Shown: piece by piece, positions 38,787-50,126 of the stretch | How positions within the stretch are numbered: the first letter of the stretch is position 1 | Layout: each line of letters starts with the position of its first letter | DNA from: Calendula officinalis | Lineage: Eukaryota > Streptophyta > Magnoliopsida > Asterales > Asteraceae | Reading direction: 5' to 3' | Length of the DNA stretch: 64,000 nucleotides | NCBI GenBank assembly: GCA_963853835.1 | Contig: OY970820.1 | Location: 74,024,909 to 74,088,908, forward strand | The notes under the pieces: model-generated | What the model was told of the DNA's origin: nothing | The model's input: only the letters and a program-made list of their open reading frames with translations | Databases searched by the model: none | Made by a program: the position numbers and the translations under genes

Positions 38787-40335
38787 GTGGGACCTCTTCA
38801 GTTGCTGGGGTGGGATCTTCATCAGAACTCGTGTTCCAACTGACCGGTAACTTATACTCACTTTCAGGTTCGATAGCTTGGTTGGTTTCTGGAATGGGAT
38901 TACCAATGGGCTCCACTGTTTGGTTCACAACAACAACCTCTTCATCATCAGGTTCATCAACAGGTTCTTTAACATTCACAAACTTGACATATGATGCACC
39001 ACGATCTGACCTAGATACCTAACGGACCGAGGAAGGGTCCAAACCAACATTCTCAGTCCTTAGATGGACTGGAGTGGGAGAGGGTGTAATTTCTCTTAAT
39101 TGGATTGGGGTCGGGTTAGATGCAGCTCCGGACCTTGAACTTCTAGTTCTGTAATGGTGTGACTTACGAGTTGGATTTTCAGGTGGTGGTGGTGAGTGGT
39201 CAGAAAATGAATGATTGTCCTCTTGGGCATCTGAAGAGTGTGCTTGAGAAACACTATTTTCAGATGCCGTCTCTTCCTCTTCTGAGGGATTGGAGAGAGG
39301 AGTGAGTGAAAGTTTACATACCTTCAGGTAACTCAGGGACAGGTTCCATATCCAATCTTGTGAAGTTTGAGCGACCAACTGTTCCAGCTTTGAAAGAAGG
39401 TCCAACATTATCAAAGAACTCATTTTCCCACAGTGAGTGCAATAAGATCATACATAAGAATCGAGGAAAAGGAATCAATTTGTCTTTCTTGGCAGCACCT
39501 ACATTCTTTACCAGTTGAGAAAAGACTAGGGATCCAAAATCGGCCCTAATGTCAGATGATAAAGCAGCTCCAATAATCAATTCGTGACCCGACGCAGAGT
39601 CAAATCCTTATGTCTTGCTTGTTAAGCATTGGGAGATAGTCATGAAGAACGCTGACCATAGTGGACCTATCATCATTTTAGAAATTCCTCTGGAGTAGGA
39701 TCCCTGGTATTGGATATACGCCAGAATGATTTTCTTTGCTTCTTCTAAGGTTGGAGTTGGTTCATAGACTTAAGGAGCTTGTATGTAGTCCAGTTTAGTT
39801 GCTACCTTTAAGGTTCAACGATTGAAGGATACGGTGTGTTTACCTTGTAGAATAGTTCCTGAGATTACATCTTCCCATGATTCGTTTGAAGTTGTGCATT
39901 TATACCAGAATTCTAGCAACATCGGTTTTGATAATGGGATATCAAAATGTAATGTGTCTCTTACCAGGTGTTGATCGGAGAATTTGATGAGCTCTTTGAA
40001 TTCAGGCCTTAAGTTCCTGATTCGAGAATGGAGAAAGCTTCTTGAGTTGTTCTTTGTGTAGTAAATTTTTCTGTAAGGATACGACACATTTGTAGACCGT
40101 CTAACAGAATCAGGTAATGTGATCTTGAGAGGAATCCGCTTTGAGGTCGCCATTGATGAATGTGTATAATTTTGTGAAGAAGATGATAGGGTTTTCAATT
40201 GTGAGAGAAAAATTGCAAATGAAGTGTAGTGAAATGTTGAAGATGTGGAGTAATTTGGGGAAAACGTAGGAGACGGTTTTGATCCACGGTTAGAATTTGA
40301 GACGTTAAAAATGATCGTGTGGTGGAGATTGGAAG

Positions 40336-40345
40336 TTATTTATAG
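40336..40345 (-). promoter_or_regulatory. TATA box upstream of Cop-C aORF
   Basis: CTATAAATAA on the minus strand, about 185 nt before the aORF ATG. Confidence 0.5.
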
Positions 40346-41271
40346 GTAGGCTAGGAATGATGGTGAAGGTCAATCAAATGGGAGGGTAGTGTGGCGGGAA
40401 ATGACATCGACCAGTCAGCATTTAATGTCAGCGAGGCAGATGTGTCCAATAGCATTTGATGAAGGGTTTCATAACACTGATCGACTAGTTGGGTCAACCA
40501 CGTAGTATGCTTGGTTTGACCATACTGACCAAGAACATGAACTTGTTCTTGACCGGTTAAAACCAACTAGCTGATTTAATCCCTAAAAGCGGAAGTGGGA
40601 TTAAACCTAATCCATAAACCCTAAAGGATTGGGATGTTGGAAATCTAGATTAGATTAACAAGAAAGAAACCTTGTACGAAGAACTCGAACACACACACAT
40701 ACTTGGTCCTAGATTAATTTACTTGGTCCTAGATTACTTGTAGGGTATTTCGAAAATTCCTTAAAGCCTAGGAAACTTTTCCACCAATTAAACTAGGCTA
40801 GTTTAACAAACTTGATGTCCAAGTAACCTCCTTGATTTCGAAATCTTTTAGAAAAGGAAAGAATCCTTTTTGACCAATTAAACCAAAACTTGGTATAACA
40901 TACTTGGTCCTAGATTTCGAAGATCAAATTATAAGGTAAGAATCCTCTTGATCAAAAACTTTGATGTTCTTGATCCTAGGGTTCTTTATAATTTCAAAAT
41001 ATTTAGGGTTAGGAAAAGAAGCCTTTTGATCAATTAAACTAAACTAGTTTAATGTTCTTGATCCTAGGGTTCTTTACAATTTTCGAAAATTACTAGGGTT
41101 AGATCCTTATGACCAATTAAACTAAACTAGTTTAATGTTCTTGGTCTAGGGTTCTTACCCTTTTTCGAAAACTAAGAAGACGTAGAAAAAGAATTGGAAC
41201 AAAAAAAAGAAAGGCTTTAATTAAAATTAACAAACAAACTTTGTTAATCTAGTTTAGATTTCTAAACCAAC

Positions 41272-41283
41272 GCTCTGATACCA
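41272..41283 (-). other. Primer-binding site of the Cop-D derivative
   Basis: TGGTATCAGAGC on the minus strand, 1 nt after the complete LTR. Confidence 0.9.
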
Positions 41284-41284
41284 C

Positions 41285-42402
41285 TGAAGAGTTTCATAAC
41301 ACTGATCAACCACTTGGGTCAACCACCTAGTATGCTTGGTTCGACCACACTGACCAAGAACATGAACTTGTTCTTGACCGGTTAAAACCAACTAGTTGAT
41401 TTAATCCCTAAAAGCGGAAGTGGGATTAAACCTAATCCTTAAACCCTAAAGGATTGGGATGTTGGAAATCTATATTAGATTTACAAGAAAGAAACCTTGT
41501 ACGAAGAACTCGAACACACACACATACTTGTGGTGTCCATCGAACTAACCAAGAACCCTAGGGTTCTTGGTTCGACTTCGAACAAGAGGGGAGAGGAGAA
41601 AGAATTTTCCATGAATCATACCTTAGTTAATGCTTAAGATAAGTCCACTGATGATGAACATGACGAGCGATCCTCTAGATGATCACTTGCAACGATCTTT
41701 ATCTTCGAAACTCGAAGAACACGAAGAACGAACGAAGAACACGAAGAACACAAGACTTGTCTTCTTGGTGTTTCGGCCGATCGAATGGGGAGGAGAGGCA
41801 AGGGATTTCGTGTGGGTGTAAGGGATTTTAGGGCTAAGCCTCTTATTTATATACAAATAAGTTACGCTTAGAACCCTTAAGTTTAATTAAGATTATATCT
41901 TTAATTAAACTTTCCTTTTAACACTTCCATCCCTTATAGTTAACTAGTTTATTATTGTTGCACTTAACTATTAAATGTCTAGTATTAATACACTAATATA
42001 TTTCGGTACCCATATACACGAAATATATACTTGTATTTATACTTTTAATAGTTAATTATATAATAACCTTTATATAACTTATACAACAATATTATCAAAT
42101 TACTATATGATTTAATGGCTTTAAATCATATCATGGATAGTCTTTAATTAACACATTGTATATTTACTCAACTAGTAAATGTACAAGTACTTGTATTAAT
42201 TAGTTAGTTAAACTAATCTAGTTATAAGTTAAACTTAACTTAATACTTAACTGATTCATAATGACTACTATGAATCATTCCTCTTCGTAGTATCATTGCA
42301 TATCTTGCTCGTATTACATGCACTCATCGGTGTGACCCTTAAGTGTTTCGTAGGCATGGATGTATCATCATAGGTTGACTAACTGTGCACATAAATCCTT
42401 CA
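41285..42402 (-). repeat. Complete LTR of the Cop-D derivative (1118 bp)
   Basis: Inverse of the Cop-D LTR family, with ends TGAAGAGTTTC and ATCCTTCA in plus orientation, slightly diverged from the 23895 and 35968 copies at both termini. Confidence 0.9.
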
Positions 42403-42407
42403 TTTGA

Positions 42408-43199
42408 GTGTCAGTTTTGAAGATAGGTCCAATCAGATTGCTCCACTTAATGAGTATCTGATAAAGTCTAGTATCTGATCCCTCATCTGATGGTCATTAC
42501 CACGAGATAGTGTCTGAGATCATGGACTATCTGAAAAATAGCAAACACATTTTTTATTTTTCTGAGGCAATAAGATACTGGTTCTGTGAGACTAGATATT
42601 TTTAGTTAAATTAATTTGATTTCCTAAACTGATAGAATGCCCTGATTCTGATCATAATGAGACACTAAGATATGACTGATAAATCAGGTGACATTTTAGT
42701 ATTTCAAATGATCAGACCCATACATATGAAAAACGATTGAGGCAATTTTGCAAAGGTAAAGCAAGACAAGGGATTTAAACATATCAGTGGAAATAATAAA
42801 AAATTAACAAAAACATACCAAAACAAAAATAGTCGTCAGACTTAGTAAGAGAAGAAAAGAGACAGCAATAGATGATAAAAATAATGGCAACAATGGTTGT
42901 CTTTGAGCAAGTTTTGATTATGAGATAAGCTTCATTTTTCCTTATTGATGATTTAGGAGAGACGCAGGGGCTTACAACTGATCATAAATCAGATGTCTTC
43001 ATGTTGTCTGCCCTGCACTATCTTTCAGCTCATTCATGGATTTTTGAGTATCCACTGAGAGATGGATACTTGTTGTTCTCGAAGATGGCCATCTTTTGTG
43101 ATATATTCTTCTCAGTATATGATGACATTTTTGAGCCTGGTGTCACTCTTCTTTCATAAGTGAGATTATGACATTCTTTGCTTTTATGATCATTATAGC
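42408..43199 (-). other. Cop-C spacer upstream of aORF, rich in TCTGAT/CTGATC
   Basis: No open frame of note. TCTGAT, CTGATC or their inverses occur about nine times between 42430 and 42990, upstream of the aORF promoter before the Cop-D derivative separated them. Confidence 0.6.
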
Positions 43200-43990
43200 T
43201 ACACCTTTTTCAGCATTCTTGAATTGAGTGACTTGATGTGTATGACTGTCATCGATTTCCATCTCTTCAGTTACTTCCAAAATAATATTTTGTTTTACGT
43301 AATCTTCCATTGATGGACCTTGAATATTTTAATCAACTCAATTGTCATCAATCTCCATTTCCTCAATCACTTCTAAGATAACATTTTGCTTGATATAGTT
43401 CTTTATTGAGAGATGTTGGGATTGTTTTGGGTCATCCATTTGATCAAAGATTGTTATCAGATCGTCATCATAGATCGGTTCTTCTTGCATTTCATTCTCC
43501 CCCTAACGAATTGAGAAAGGTTGAGCAACGTTAGATGCAGGATCATTTTGAGCAGCTGGTGGAGTAGCAATGTTTTCTAGTTGCTTGAGAAAAGTTTGCA
43601 ACTGATTGCTTATTTGGGAGAACCCTTCATTCATTTCAGCCCGGATCTCAGATGTGATCCTTGAGAGTTCAACTTTTGTATCAGTTACGGATAAGGTCAG
43701 ACCGCTGATGTGAGCAATGAGATTAGCTATAGTTTGATCACATTAGCAATCAGCTGATGTGATCTTTGCTCCATTCTGAAGATAAGAGAGTTTCATCTTT
43801 TCAGTTTGAGGGGTAGCCTGAGTCATCTCTTCACCCCGGATCTTGGATCCCTCTGATGAAAAATCTTGGTGAATGAGACCAGATTTTGTGATGATCATGT
43901 TTCCGTTAGCAGTCTAAAATACTTCACTGCCAGAACGAACTTCTTTGGATTTGGACATTTTGGATTTATGAATGTAGTCATTTGGTATTC
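43200..43990 (-). pseudogene. Cop-C residual coding region with coiled coil and tandem duplication
   Basis: Minus-strand fragments include a helical stretch (GLTLSVTDTKVELSRITSEI, 43700-43640), then SNQLQTFLKQLENIATPPAA. Two copies of a roughly 90-bp unit follow, encoding YIKQN(V)ILEVIEEMEIDD and YVKQNIILEVTEEMEIDD. It occupies the place where pol should be. It may be part of a second aORF copy; I cannot assign it. Confidence 0.4.
43497..43504 (-). other. PPT-like tract in Cop-C
   Basis: TTAGGGGGAGAATG on the sense strand, between the coiled-coil remnant and the duplicated EEMEIDD units. Confidence 0.3.
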
Positions 43991-44022
43991 CGAATGTGGG
44001 AGTTCTGTAGTTTGGATTTGAC

Positions 44023-45824
44023 TTAACTCACTACAGAGAGAACTGGAGCTGAATTTTGTTCTTCCAAGACCTGCTTTATGAGATCAGATGACTTAGACCA
44101 TGAGTTGCACGATTTCTGAAGGGCTTCGTTTTTCTGAAATAACGTCATATTGTCTTCTCTTAGAATATTATTGATGTACGGAAGACCGACTACCATGAGT
44201 TTTACGGCCTCTGCTTTTGAAGATTCTTGAGTGAGCTTCTCTAATTCCTCAGTCACTTTAGTTAGAGCAGTTTCTAAGTTAGCCTTTCTATTTTGTGTGT
44301 ATGCTAAATCTTGTGCAAGTGACTTGATTAAGGGTGGATAGTCTTTAGAAAAAGCTTTGTCAGATGTTTTTACCCTTTTTGGAATTTTAGCCTCCCATTC
44401 CCTTGAGAAAGAAGACTCTGGATAATCAAATTCTTGATATTCTTTGACTAGTTTATGCTCTTCAGTTTCTTCAAATTTAGCCATCAGACATTTGCAATCT
44501 TTTAGACTTTCTAAATCGGAATCAAATTCTTCTTCTAGTTTAGCAAATAGACCTTTTGTTTTGCTTACAATCACTTCTTCATCACTCGATTCCGAGTCAC
44601 TTAGCCAAGTTTCAGCCGTTGCTTTCAATGCTTTTGCATCTTTCTCAGCCTTGGCGATCTGAGCTTTCAGATCCTAGTACTTCTTCTCAGTGTCTTCATA
44701 TTTCTTCTTATAATTTGATGAAGAGCTTGAACTTGATCTTTCAGAGCCTGAGCTTTCTTTTACTCTGCATTCGGCTTTGATATGGCCCGTTCTTCCACAT
44801 TCAAAGAATACCATTTCTCCCCTATCATTTTGGCCTCCTGCTCTGTTTCGATTTAAGAATCTTTTCTATTTGGTTGCTAATAACGCCATACTTTCAGATA
44901 ATTCTTTTATATCATCATTCTCATGTTCTCTTAAGTTAGACTCACGCTCTTCTAGGTCACCATCCTCAGCATCTTAAATTTTTTCATCATCAGCATCATT
45001 TGGATCAATAACAATTTCCACTTTTGCTTTTAGAGCTCTTCGAGAGGATTTGGAAGAGCTTGCAATGAGTGCAGTGGAAGTGGGAGCCTCATTCAGATCA
45101 TCGTACATTTTGTTTTCCTTTTCAAAGTTCATCAATGTACTGTAGAGACTACTCATGTTCATATCTCTCATCTGACCAGAAGTTCTTAGCACCGTAGACA
45201 TAACAGCCCAATGTTTTGGAAGAATTTTCAAGAACTTATACATAAGTTCCTGAACTTCTTTGTTGATTCCAAACCCCCTTAACTCATTTATAAGAATGAT
45301 GAACCTTCTGTAGGACATGTCGAGTGTTTCACCTCTGATAACCTTGAAGGCTTCATGTTTATGATTAAGCATGGCTTTCTTGCTAGCCTTGACTTCATCG
45401 ATTCCTTCATAGGATGTTATTAAGATATCCCATATCTCTTTGGCAGTTCTACATTCTTTTACTGTAATAAGAATGTGACTTGGGAGGGACGTTTGAAGGA
45501 GGAACCGGATTGCAGCATCTAAACCCGCTAGCTTTTTATCAGTCTCTGACCATTGATCTTTGGGTTTGGGTTCTTCAGCATCAGACAAATCTTCTTCTTC
45601 TTCGTCTTTATCATCTCCTTCCTTCTTCTTTTTCTTTGACATAGTTGTGCTTGGAACGAACATTTTTAGAATATGTGGACCATTGATAAGAATATCTGGT
45701 CCCATATCATTTTATGTACTACAAATCCCAAAAAACGTATTTTCCACATACCAAAATCATCATCGGTAAAAACACGGGCATTTGTCTTTGAACCAAGGTT
45801 CATTTGTGATAACTTTACACTCAT
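44023..45824 (-). pseudogene. gag: Cop-C gag
   Basis: I place the start at ATG 45824-45822 (MSVKLSQMNLG), about 60 nt after the primer site. A frameshift near 45712 moves to the main frame, which shows NGPHILK, WSETDKKLAGLDAAIRFLLQ, WDILITSYEG, MSYRRFIILINELRGFG and SLYSTLMNFEKE, the UBN2-type gag core. It then continues in one frame through stops at 44974, about 44877 and about 44675. The knuckle FFECGRTGHIKAEC (44815-44770) lacks its first Cys. The end has a helical segment with QKSCNSWSKSSDLIKQV, the same block as SWSRSSKRV in Cop-A gag, which confirms relationship. The Lys run after FVPSTTMSK is prominent. Confidence 0.8.
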
Positions 45825-45870
45825 TTTGATCAGTAAGTAAGAAGATCAACAATTATGAATTAATTGTCCT

Positions 45871-45882
45871 ACTCTGATACCA
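45871..45882 (-). other. Cop-C primer-binding site
   Basis: TGGTATCAGAGT on the minus strand, 2 nt after the LTR; initiator tRNA-Met type with one change at the last base. Confidence 0.88.
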
Positions 45883-45884
45883 AT

Positions 45885-46877
45885 TGTTAGTCCCGTGATA
45901 AGTGACTTAATACACTTATACGCTTTCACTGACCAAATAAAAATTATGGCAACACTCAACACTTTTTAAATTTTCTTTATTAATCAATAATGATATAACA
46001 AATCAGCAAGTAGTTTGCGGAATAGCTAAGAACAAATCCTAACTAAACTACTTGCAGGAAATAGACAATAACAGATACTATCTAAGACAAGTTCTGATCA
46101 ACAAATGATCAGGCACAAGACCAGATACCTTCGTTACAGAGATTCAATTCTCAAATCAAGTAACTAAGGTATTACTGGTTGTTTACACTCTGCTCAAAGA
46201 ATAAAGTCTGAGAAAATTTTAGTAGTGTGTAGACTTGTTAGGTGCACACAGAATTCGATCGCTAAGTCCTCAATTTATAGAATTGGGAAACGTGGTGCCA
46301 AAGGAATGATCCATTGAATCCACGTGTGAGAATTCCGTTGGTGCGCAGAGGATAGTTCATGCGACGAGCACTACTAACGGAATTCTGACAGTCCTTTCTG
46401 TCATCTTGTGATCGTCGATATCTTCTAGAAGATTTGCATTATATTCCCTTTATCAGCGATACACTAACTTGTGCTTTACTTGTGTCTTTCTGTGACACTG
46501 AAACTTCAGGCCTTTGTACGCTTCAGATCGCCATGAGTCTTCGGGTACTCATGCTTCTTCAGATGGCATTCAGCTTCAGTGACCTTCACTAAGAGTTTTA
46601 CTTAGAGAGGTATCTGTTCAATGGTCCAGCGTTATTGTCAAGTGTGCGTTGAACCTGCTACAACTATCTGATATGTTGATCAGTATCTGATTCCGCACGG
46701 GGAACTGATCGTTGTTTCAGATGGTGATCAGATAGTGTGGCTGGGTAACTGAAATCCGAACTGATCAGATTCAGTTACCCACAATCTGAGGAACTGATCC
46801 TCAGATTGTCTTCTAACTATTTACCTTTTTGTCTTCATTAAATCCTTCAGTGGGGGATGCTTTTCAGCGACCCAACA
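45885..46877 (-). repeat. Cop-C 5' LTR (993 bp)
   Basis: TGTTAGTCCC to GACCCAACA in plus orientation. The first 210 nt of U3 (46877-46670) are crowded with CTGATC, GATCAG, TCTGAT and CAGATT. Confidence 0.85.
46273..46280 (-). promoter_or_regulatory. Probable TATA box of Cop-C LTR
   Basis: CTATAAAT on the sense strand, about 600 nt into the LTR, the same spacing as in Cop-A. Confidence 0.45.
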
Positions 46878-47473
46878 GATATCTAGCGTTGTGAATTTCT
46901 AAATGAATTAAATAAGAAATCTAGACCTAAGGGTTTTATATATTTATATATTTACATTTTTTATCTTAGTTATAATTAATCAATGATATTTAGACTTTGT
47001 GTGTTAAAACTCGTGCCAATGGGCACGTTGGTAGCTCTCGTCGCCGCCATATCAATCTCGTCAGCCATGACAACGTTGGCACGGCCTCGTCCGTGGGCCT
47101 CTTCGGTAGATAATGTCGTGTGGGGGATGACTTTTGAATCTCATCCTTGTTAGGGAAGTGAGCTATGGAGGAGAGGACGATGGGGAGAAGGTGGGGGTTG
47201 GGTTTAAATGTTTTTTTATTTTAATTTTTATTTTCTTTATATATTTTTTAATAATAAAAAATAGTCATCTTTTTTATTAAAAAAAGTAGGTTTTTATTAG
47301 TTAGAAATTTTAATTTTAATAAATATAATATATTTAATTTAATTTAATTTAAAATGATGATATGACAAGGATGAGTTTAGTGACAAGTTAGGATGAGTTG
47401 TTGTTGGCATGACTTTGTGATCAGTAACTCGGCGGTAAGAATGATGGTGATATAGCGTTGACATGGCTCTACT
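46878..47473. other. Intergenic, no gene seen
   Basis: AT-rich flanks around a GC-rich patch (47005-47200, with GTGCCAATGGGCACGTTGG) that looks like an old MITE or repeat but has no clear ends. Confidence 0.5.
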
Positions 47474-48299
47474 CAGGGGCGGAATTGATATGGTGCACAC
47501 TGTGGCACGTGCTACTACTCGAAAAAAATTCGGTACAGTAAATTTTTAGGATTTTTTTATTGTTATAGTATTTTGAATACATTAATATATATCCGAAAAT
47601 ACGAATTAAGATACATCCATCTACTAGCGCAGCTGGCTAGCACTCCTTACATGTATATAAGGAGGTCATGATTTCGAATCTTGTTCTTGCTATTTTTTTT
47701 AATCAACTTTTTTTCCTTTTTAAGCCTCTATATTACAAGGATTTTCTTTTTTCTCAAACTTTTTTTCCTTTTTAAGCCTCTATATATTTCAAAAAAAAAT
47801 CTTTAGTCCAAACATTTCAAATCATTTTCTTTTATTTTTCATTTTCAATACTTTAAATTGATTTTTTTTATAAATCAAAGGAGGTATTTTATCAAATATA
47901 ATATAATTTTATAAACCCAAATTTTTATGGATTAAAAACCTATTCAATATCCCAAATCAATCTTAAAAAAAACCTTTAACTATTAGTTAATAGTTCACAC
48001 CTAAAGACAACCCGGATATTTGAACCAAATAAAAAAAGCCTAAAATGTGTATTGTAGATTTTGTAATATGTTTATAAAATTAGTAATTTTTTCGTAAGTT
48101 TATGAAATCCATTCTTAAAGATTTGTTGGTGTATGAAATTAAAAAGGGTGATTTGTAATATAATTATTTTGTGTTAAATTTGTTTTTGTTTCATGACATT
48201 GCCACTGGAATCTCACTAGAGGTCGCAGTCCCCTTAACACCGCATTTTTTTTTTCATCACAAGGGTGCCACCGCTGGTGCAAGTTTCTAATTACGCTTG
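47474..48299. mobile_element. hAT-type element (826 bp, TSD G/ACTCTACT) with tRNA-like segment
   Basis: The left end CAGGGGCGGAATT is a common plant hAT terminus. The right end inverts to CAAGCGTAATT, a degraded partner. Flanking 8-mers GCTCTACT (47466-47473) and ACTCTACT (48300-48307) differ by one base. No transposase. It ends 279 bp before the cyclase start codon. Confidence 0.72.
47618..47690 (+). other. tRNA-like segment with A- and B-box
   Basis: TAGCGCAGCTGG (47625-47636) fits the pol III A-box and GATTTCGAATC (47670-47680) is a weakened B-box. CAGCTGGCTAGC resembles elongator tRNA-Met. It cannot fold as a full tRNA and is probably a relic captured by the hAT element. Confidence 0.5.
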
Positions 48300-48407
48300 A
48301 CTCTACTGACGAATTTTGGAACTCATCAATGTTAAAAGGAGCCTAAAAATATCCCACCCCATCGCCATATACCTCCCAAAAAACCCCTCAGATCCTATTA
48401 TTGATTT

Positions 48408-48420
48408 CTATATATAAATG
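48408..48420 (+). promoter_or_regulatory. TATA box of the oxidosqualene cyclase gene
   Basis: CTATATATAAATG lies about 160 nt upstream of the start codon, followed by a TCCTCTTATTGC stretch suited to transcription start. Confidence 0.65.
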
Positions 48421-48577
48421 AACCACCCATATCCTCTTATTGCTTGTTACTAAGTATCAAGTAGGTTTACTCCCAAACACCTCGATCGTTCTATATCCTA
48501 TGTATGTAAACATATATTTATTTGTGCATGTGATTCAGTGATTGAATAACCAAAGCGTTAATGTTGTTCAGAAAAAA

Positions 48578-48778
48578 ATGTGGAAGTTGAAGATAGCAGA
48601 AGGAGGTGGTGGAGAGTGGTTGACCACCACTAACAACCATGTCGGCCGCCAACACTGGGAGTTTGATCCAGATGCAGGAACTGAAGAGGAGCGTGCTGAG
48701 ATTGACAGGATTCGTCTCCAATTCAAAACTAATCGGTTCCAACTCAAACAAAGTTCTGACTTTATAATGCGTATGCAA
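48578..48778 (+). CDS. Oxidosqualene cyclase, exon 1 only (beta-amyrin synthase-like)
   Basis: Exon 1 encodes 67 residues from MWKLKIAEGG through TTNNHVGRQHWEFDPDAGT to DFIMRMQ, the conserved N-terminus of plant oxidosqualene cyclases, which convert 2,3-oxidosqualene to triterpenes at the ER membrane. The ATG at 48578 is in a good context after an A-run. The exon ends CAA and is followed directly by GTAAGT, at the phase and residue (after MQ) where this family has its first intron. An out-of-frame upstream ATG lies at 48561. No exon 2 is recognisable up to 54594, so the gene is either a fragment or has an intron enlarged by MITEs and Cop-B with the remaining exons beyond 64000. Product specificity cannot be judged from this exon. 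Confidence 0.88.
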
Positions 48779-49564
48779 GTAAGTCAGTAACTTTTCTACA
48801 ATTTGCAACTTAATTTCTAACCAAGGTTAGTAAATACAAATGATTCAGTACCTGTTATGAATAGAAAGTGCGAGCTTTATAAAAAGATAACACATTTAAT
48901 TTTATTAACCTGATAATTAAATAATTTTTATTGGTTTAAACTTAGGAGTAAAAAATTATTTTGGAGTAAACTAAATAGAAATGTGGATAATAGAATTATG
49001 ACGGAGGGAGTACCTTCTATGCTGATTGTATGATTAAGGTTAAAAATATTTAACTGTATACCAGAAGTGATATTATGATTATACAGTATAAAAGTATTTT
49101 CTTCAAAGTTAGATTATTTGTAATGGTGTGTTCTCAGTCGTTGCTCATCCACCCCCATGTGATGCGTCCCATTACGCTAACATGAAACCGCAATCAAACC
49201 CCTTGCATTTAGTCGTCCATGCAACCAATATCGGTTGTGGGTTGCGCATTGGTTGCTTGTACGTTATCCATTATAAGCGGTACATGTATTAATAAAATCA
49301 ATTTTAAGGTTTGATCATGAGGTTGTTCGCCGGATTTGGTCGGGATTTTTATATGTTTAGTCTGAAAAGATAAAACTAATGTAATGTTAATGGGCACTGA
49401 CTATTAAGGATGTTACACTACCCATGGGTTAAATGGGTAGTTTTCGGGTTAATTAACATGTGGGTTAGTTGTGCTACGAAACTTTTTTTTATTTAATTCT
49501 AGCTAGATTCTTATAGTAGTATAAATAATTGTATAAGGTTAAAGATTACAAATTCAAAAATATA
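48779..49564. other. Presumed cyclase intron 1, first part
   Basis: Non-coding after the splice donor. One isolated Stowaway-like end (GACGGAGGGAGTA) is at about 49003. No second exon seen. Confidence 0.55.
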
Positions 49565-49850
49565 CAACCTTCGTGTTACAATAAGTGATACATTTGGAGT
49601 TTTATGATTTTTGAGTCAAAATATTAAAGTAATAGTTAAAATATATTAAAATAGATAGTTAGTTGAGTTGGGTTTCACTTTTTTTTGAGTAAAATGATAT
49701 TAATGAGTTTTAAAAATAAAGGCATAAAAGTAATTTAACTCTATTAAAATAAATAGTTAGTGGAGGAATAATCCTACTTTTTTTAGCAAATAAGGTAATT
49801 TTTAAAATTTATCATTTATTATGAAACATCCATAAATAGAAAATGTATCA
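49565..49850. mobile_element. Degenerate Stowaway-like MITE
   Basis: TTACAATAAGTGATACATTT at the left and an inverted ATTATGAAACATCCATAAA-like end at the right resemble the two good copies at 50127 and 51691, but the termini are eroded and the limits approximate. Confidence 0.5.
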
Positions 49851-50126
49851 TATATATTAATAGAATTTATGTGTAACCATGTGCATAATTCAATTCGTAT
49901 CCATAAAATATTACTAACCCAATAATGATAGTTTTAAAAGAAATTCAATTCACAGTTAATGATAGAGTAAATTAATAAAGTAAATTAATATTTATTGTGA
50001 TTTGATCAAAAATTTAGATTTTATCCTTAAATACCAGAAACTACAAAAATAGTCATTAATTATGGAGCTCGGTTATGCTTTTGGTCCCTAAAACAAATAT
50101 CCGTTAAAATTTGCTGTTAATTTATA

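Larger units (their letters stand above)
37465..40153 (-). pseudogene. Cop-C extra ORF (aORF), decayed
   Basis: ATG at 40153-40151 (MATSKRIPLKI) is preferred because the upstream frame has no earlier ATG. The start has LLEFWYKCTTSNESWEDV and GKHTVSF, aligning with the DFW...ITIT part of the other two aORFs. A stop lies at 39812, and the same frame resumes with LIPFPRFLCMILLHSLW (about 39470), the counterpart of MYPRFLQHII in Cop-B. An acidic Ser-rich part (39260-39190), a helical coiled-coil-like part (38340-38080) and a basic end (GSHKGKKG) follow in other frames. A hAT MITE interrupts it at 38467. The N-terminal similarity to Cop-A and Cop-B is low but keeps the same order. Confidence 0.65.
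40460..42402 (-). mobile_element. Cop-D deletion derivative (1.94 kb, TSD TTTGA)
   Basis: A full LTR (42402-41285), a primer site, the tandem-repeat leader and then only the last about 255 bp of a second LTR (40716-40460). The 5-bp duplication at 40455-40459 and 42403-42407 is perfect. The deletion joins leader to LTR near CACATACTTG/GTCCTAG, where both partners share a few bases. All coding sequence is gone. Confidence 0.9.
37059..46877 (-). mobile_element. Cop-C: copia element with gag and aORF, no pol, twice interrupted
   Basis: In sense order: 5' LTR (46877-45885), primer site, gag (45824-44023), a residual region, then after the Cop-D derivative an aORF (40153-37465) and a 3' stretch cut off by Cop-D. 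The derivative's perfect TSD TTTGA shows that 40459 and 42403 were once adjacent, so both sides belong to one element. CTGATC/GATCAG motifs on both sides agree. No protease, integrase, RT or 3' LTR is present. It is either a natural non-autonomous aORF carrier or a deletion product. Confidence 0.7.

Noticed and set aside
47005..47200. GC-rich patch as a host exon
   Set aside because: No open frame with splice sites or recognisable protein; more like a decayed repeat.
47618..47690. Functional tRNA gene
   Set aside because: The B-box is degraded, no acceptor stem pairs, and no clear anticodon arm can be drawn.
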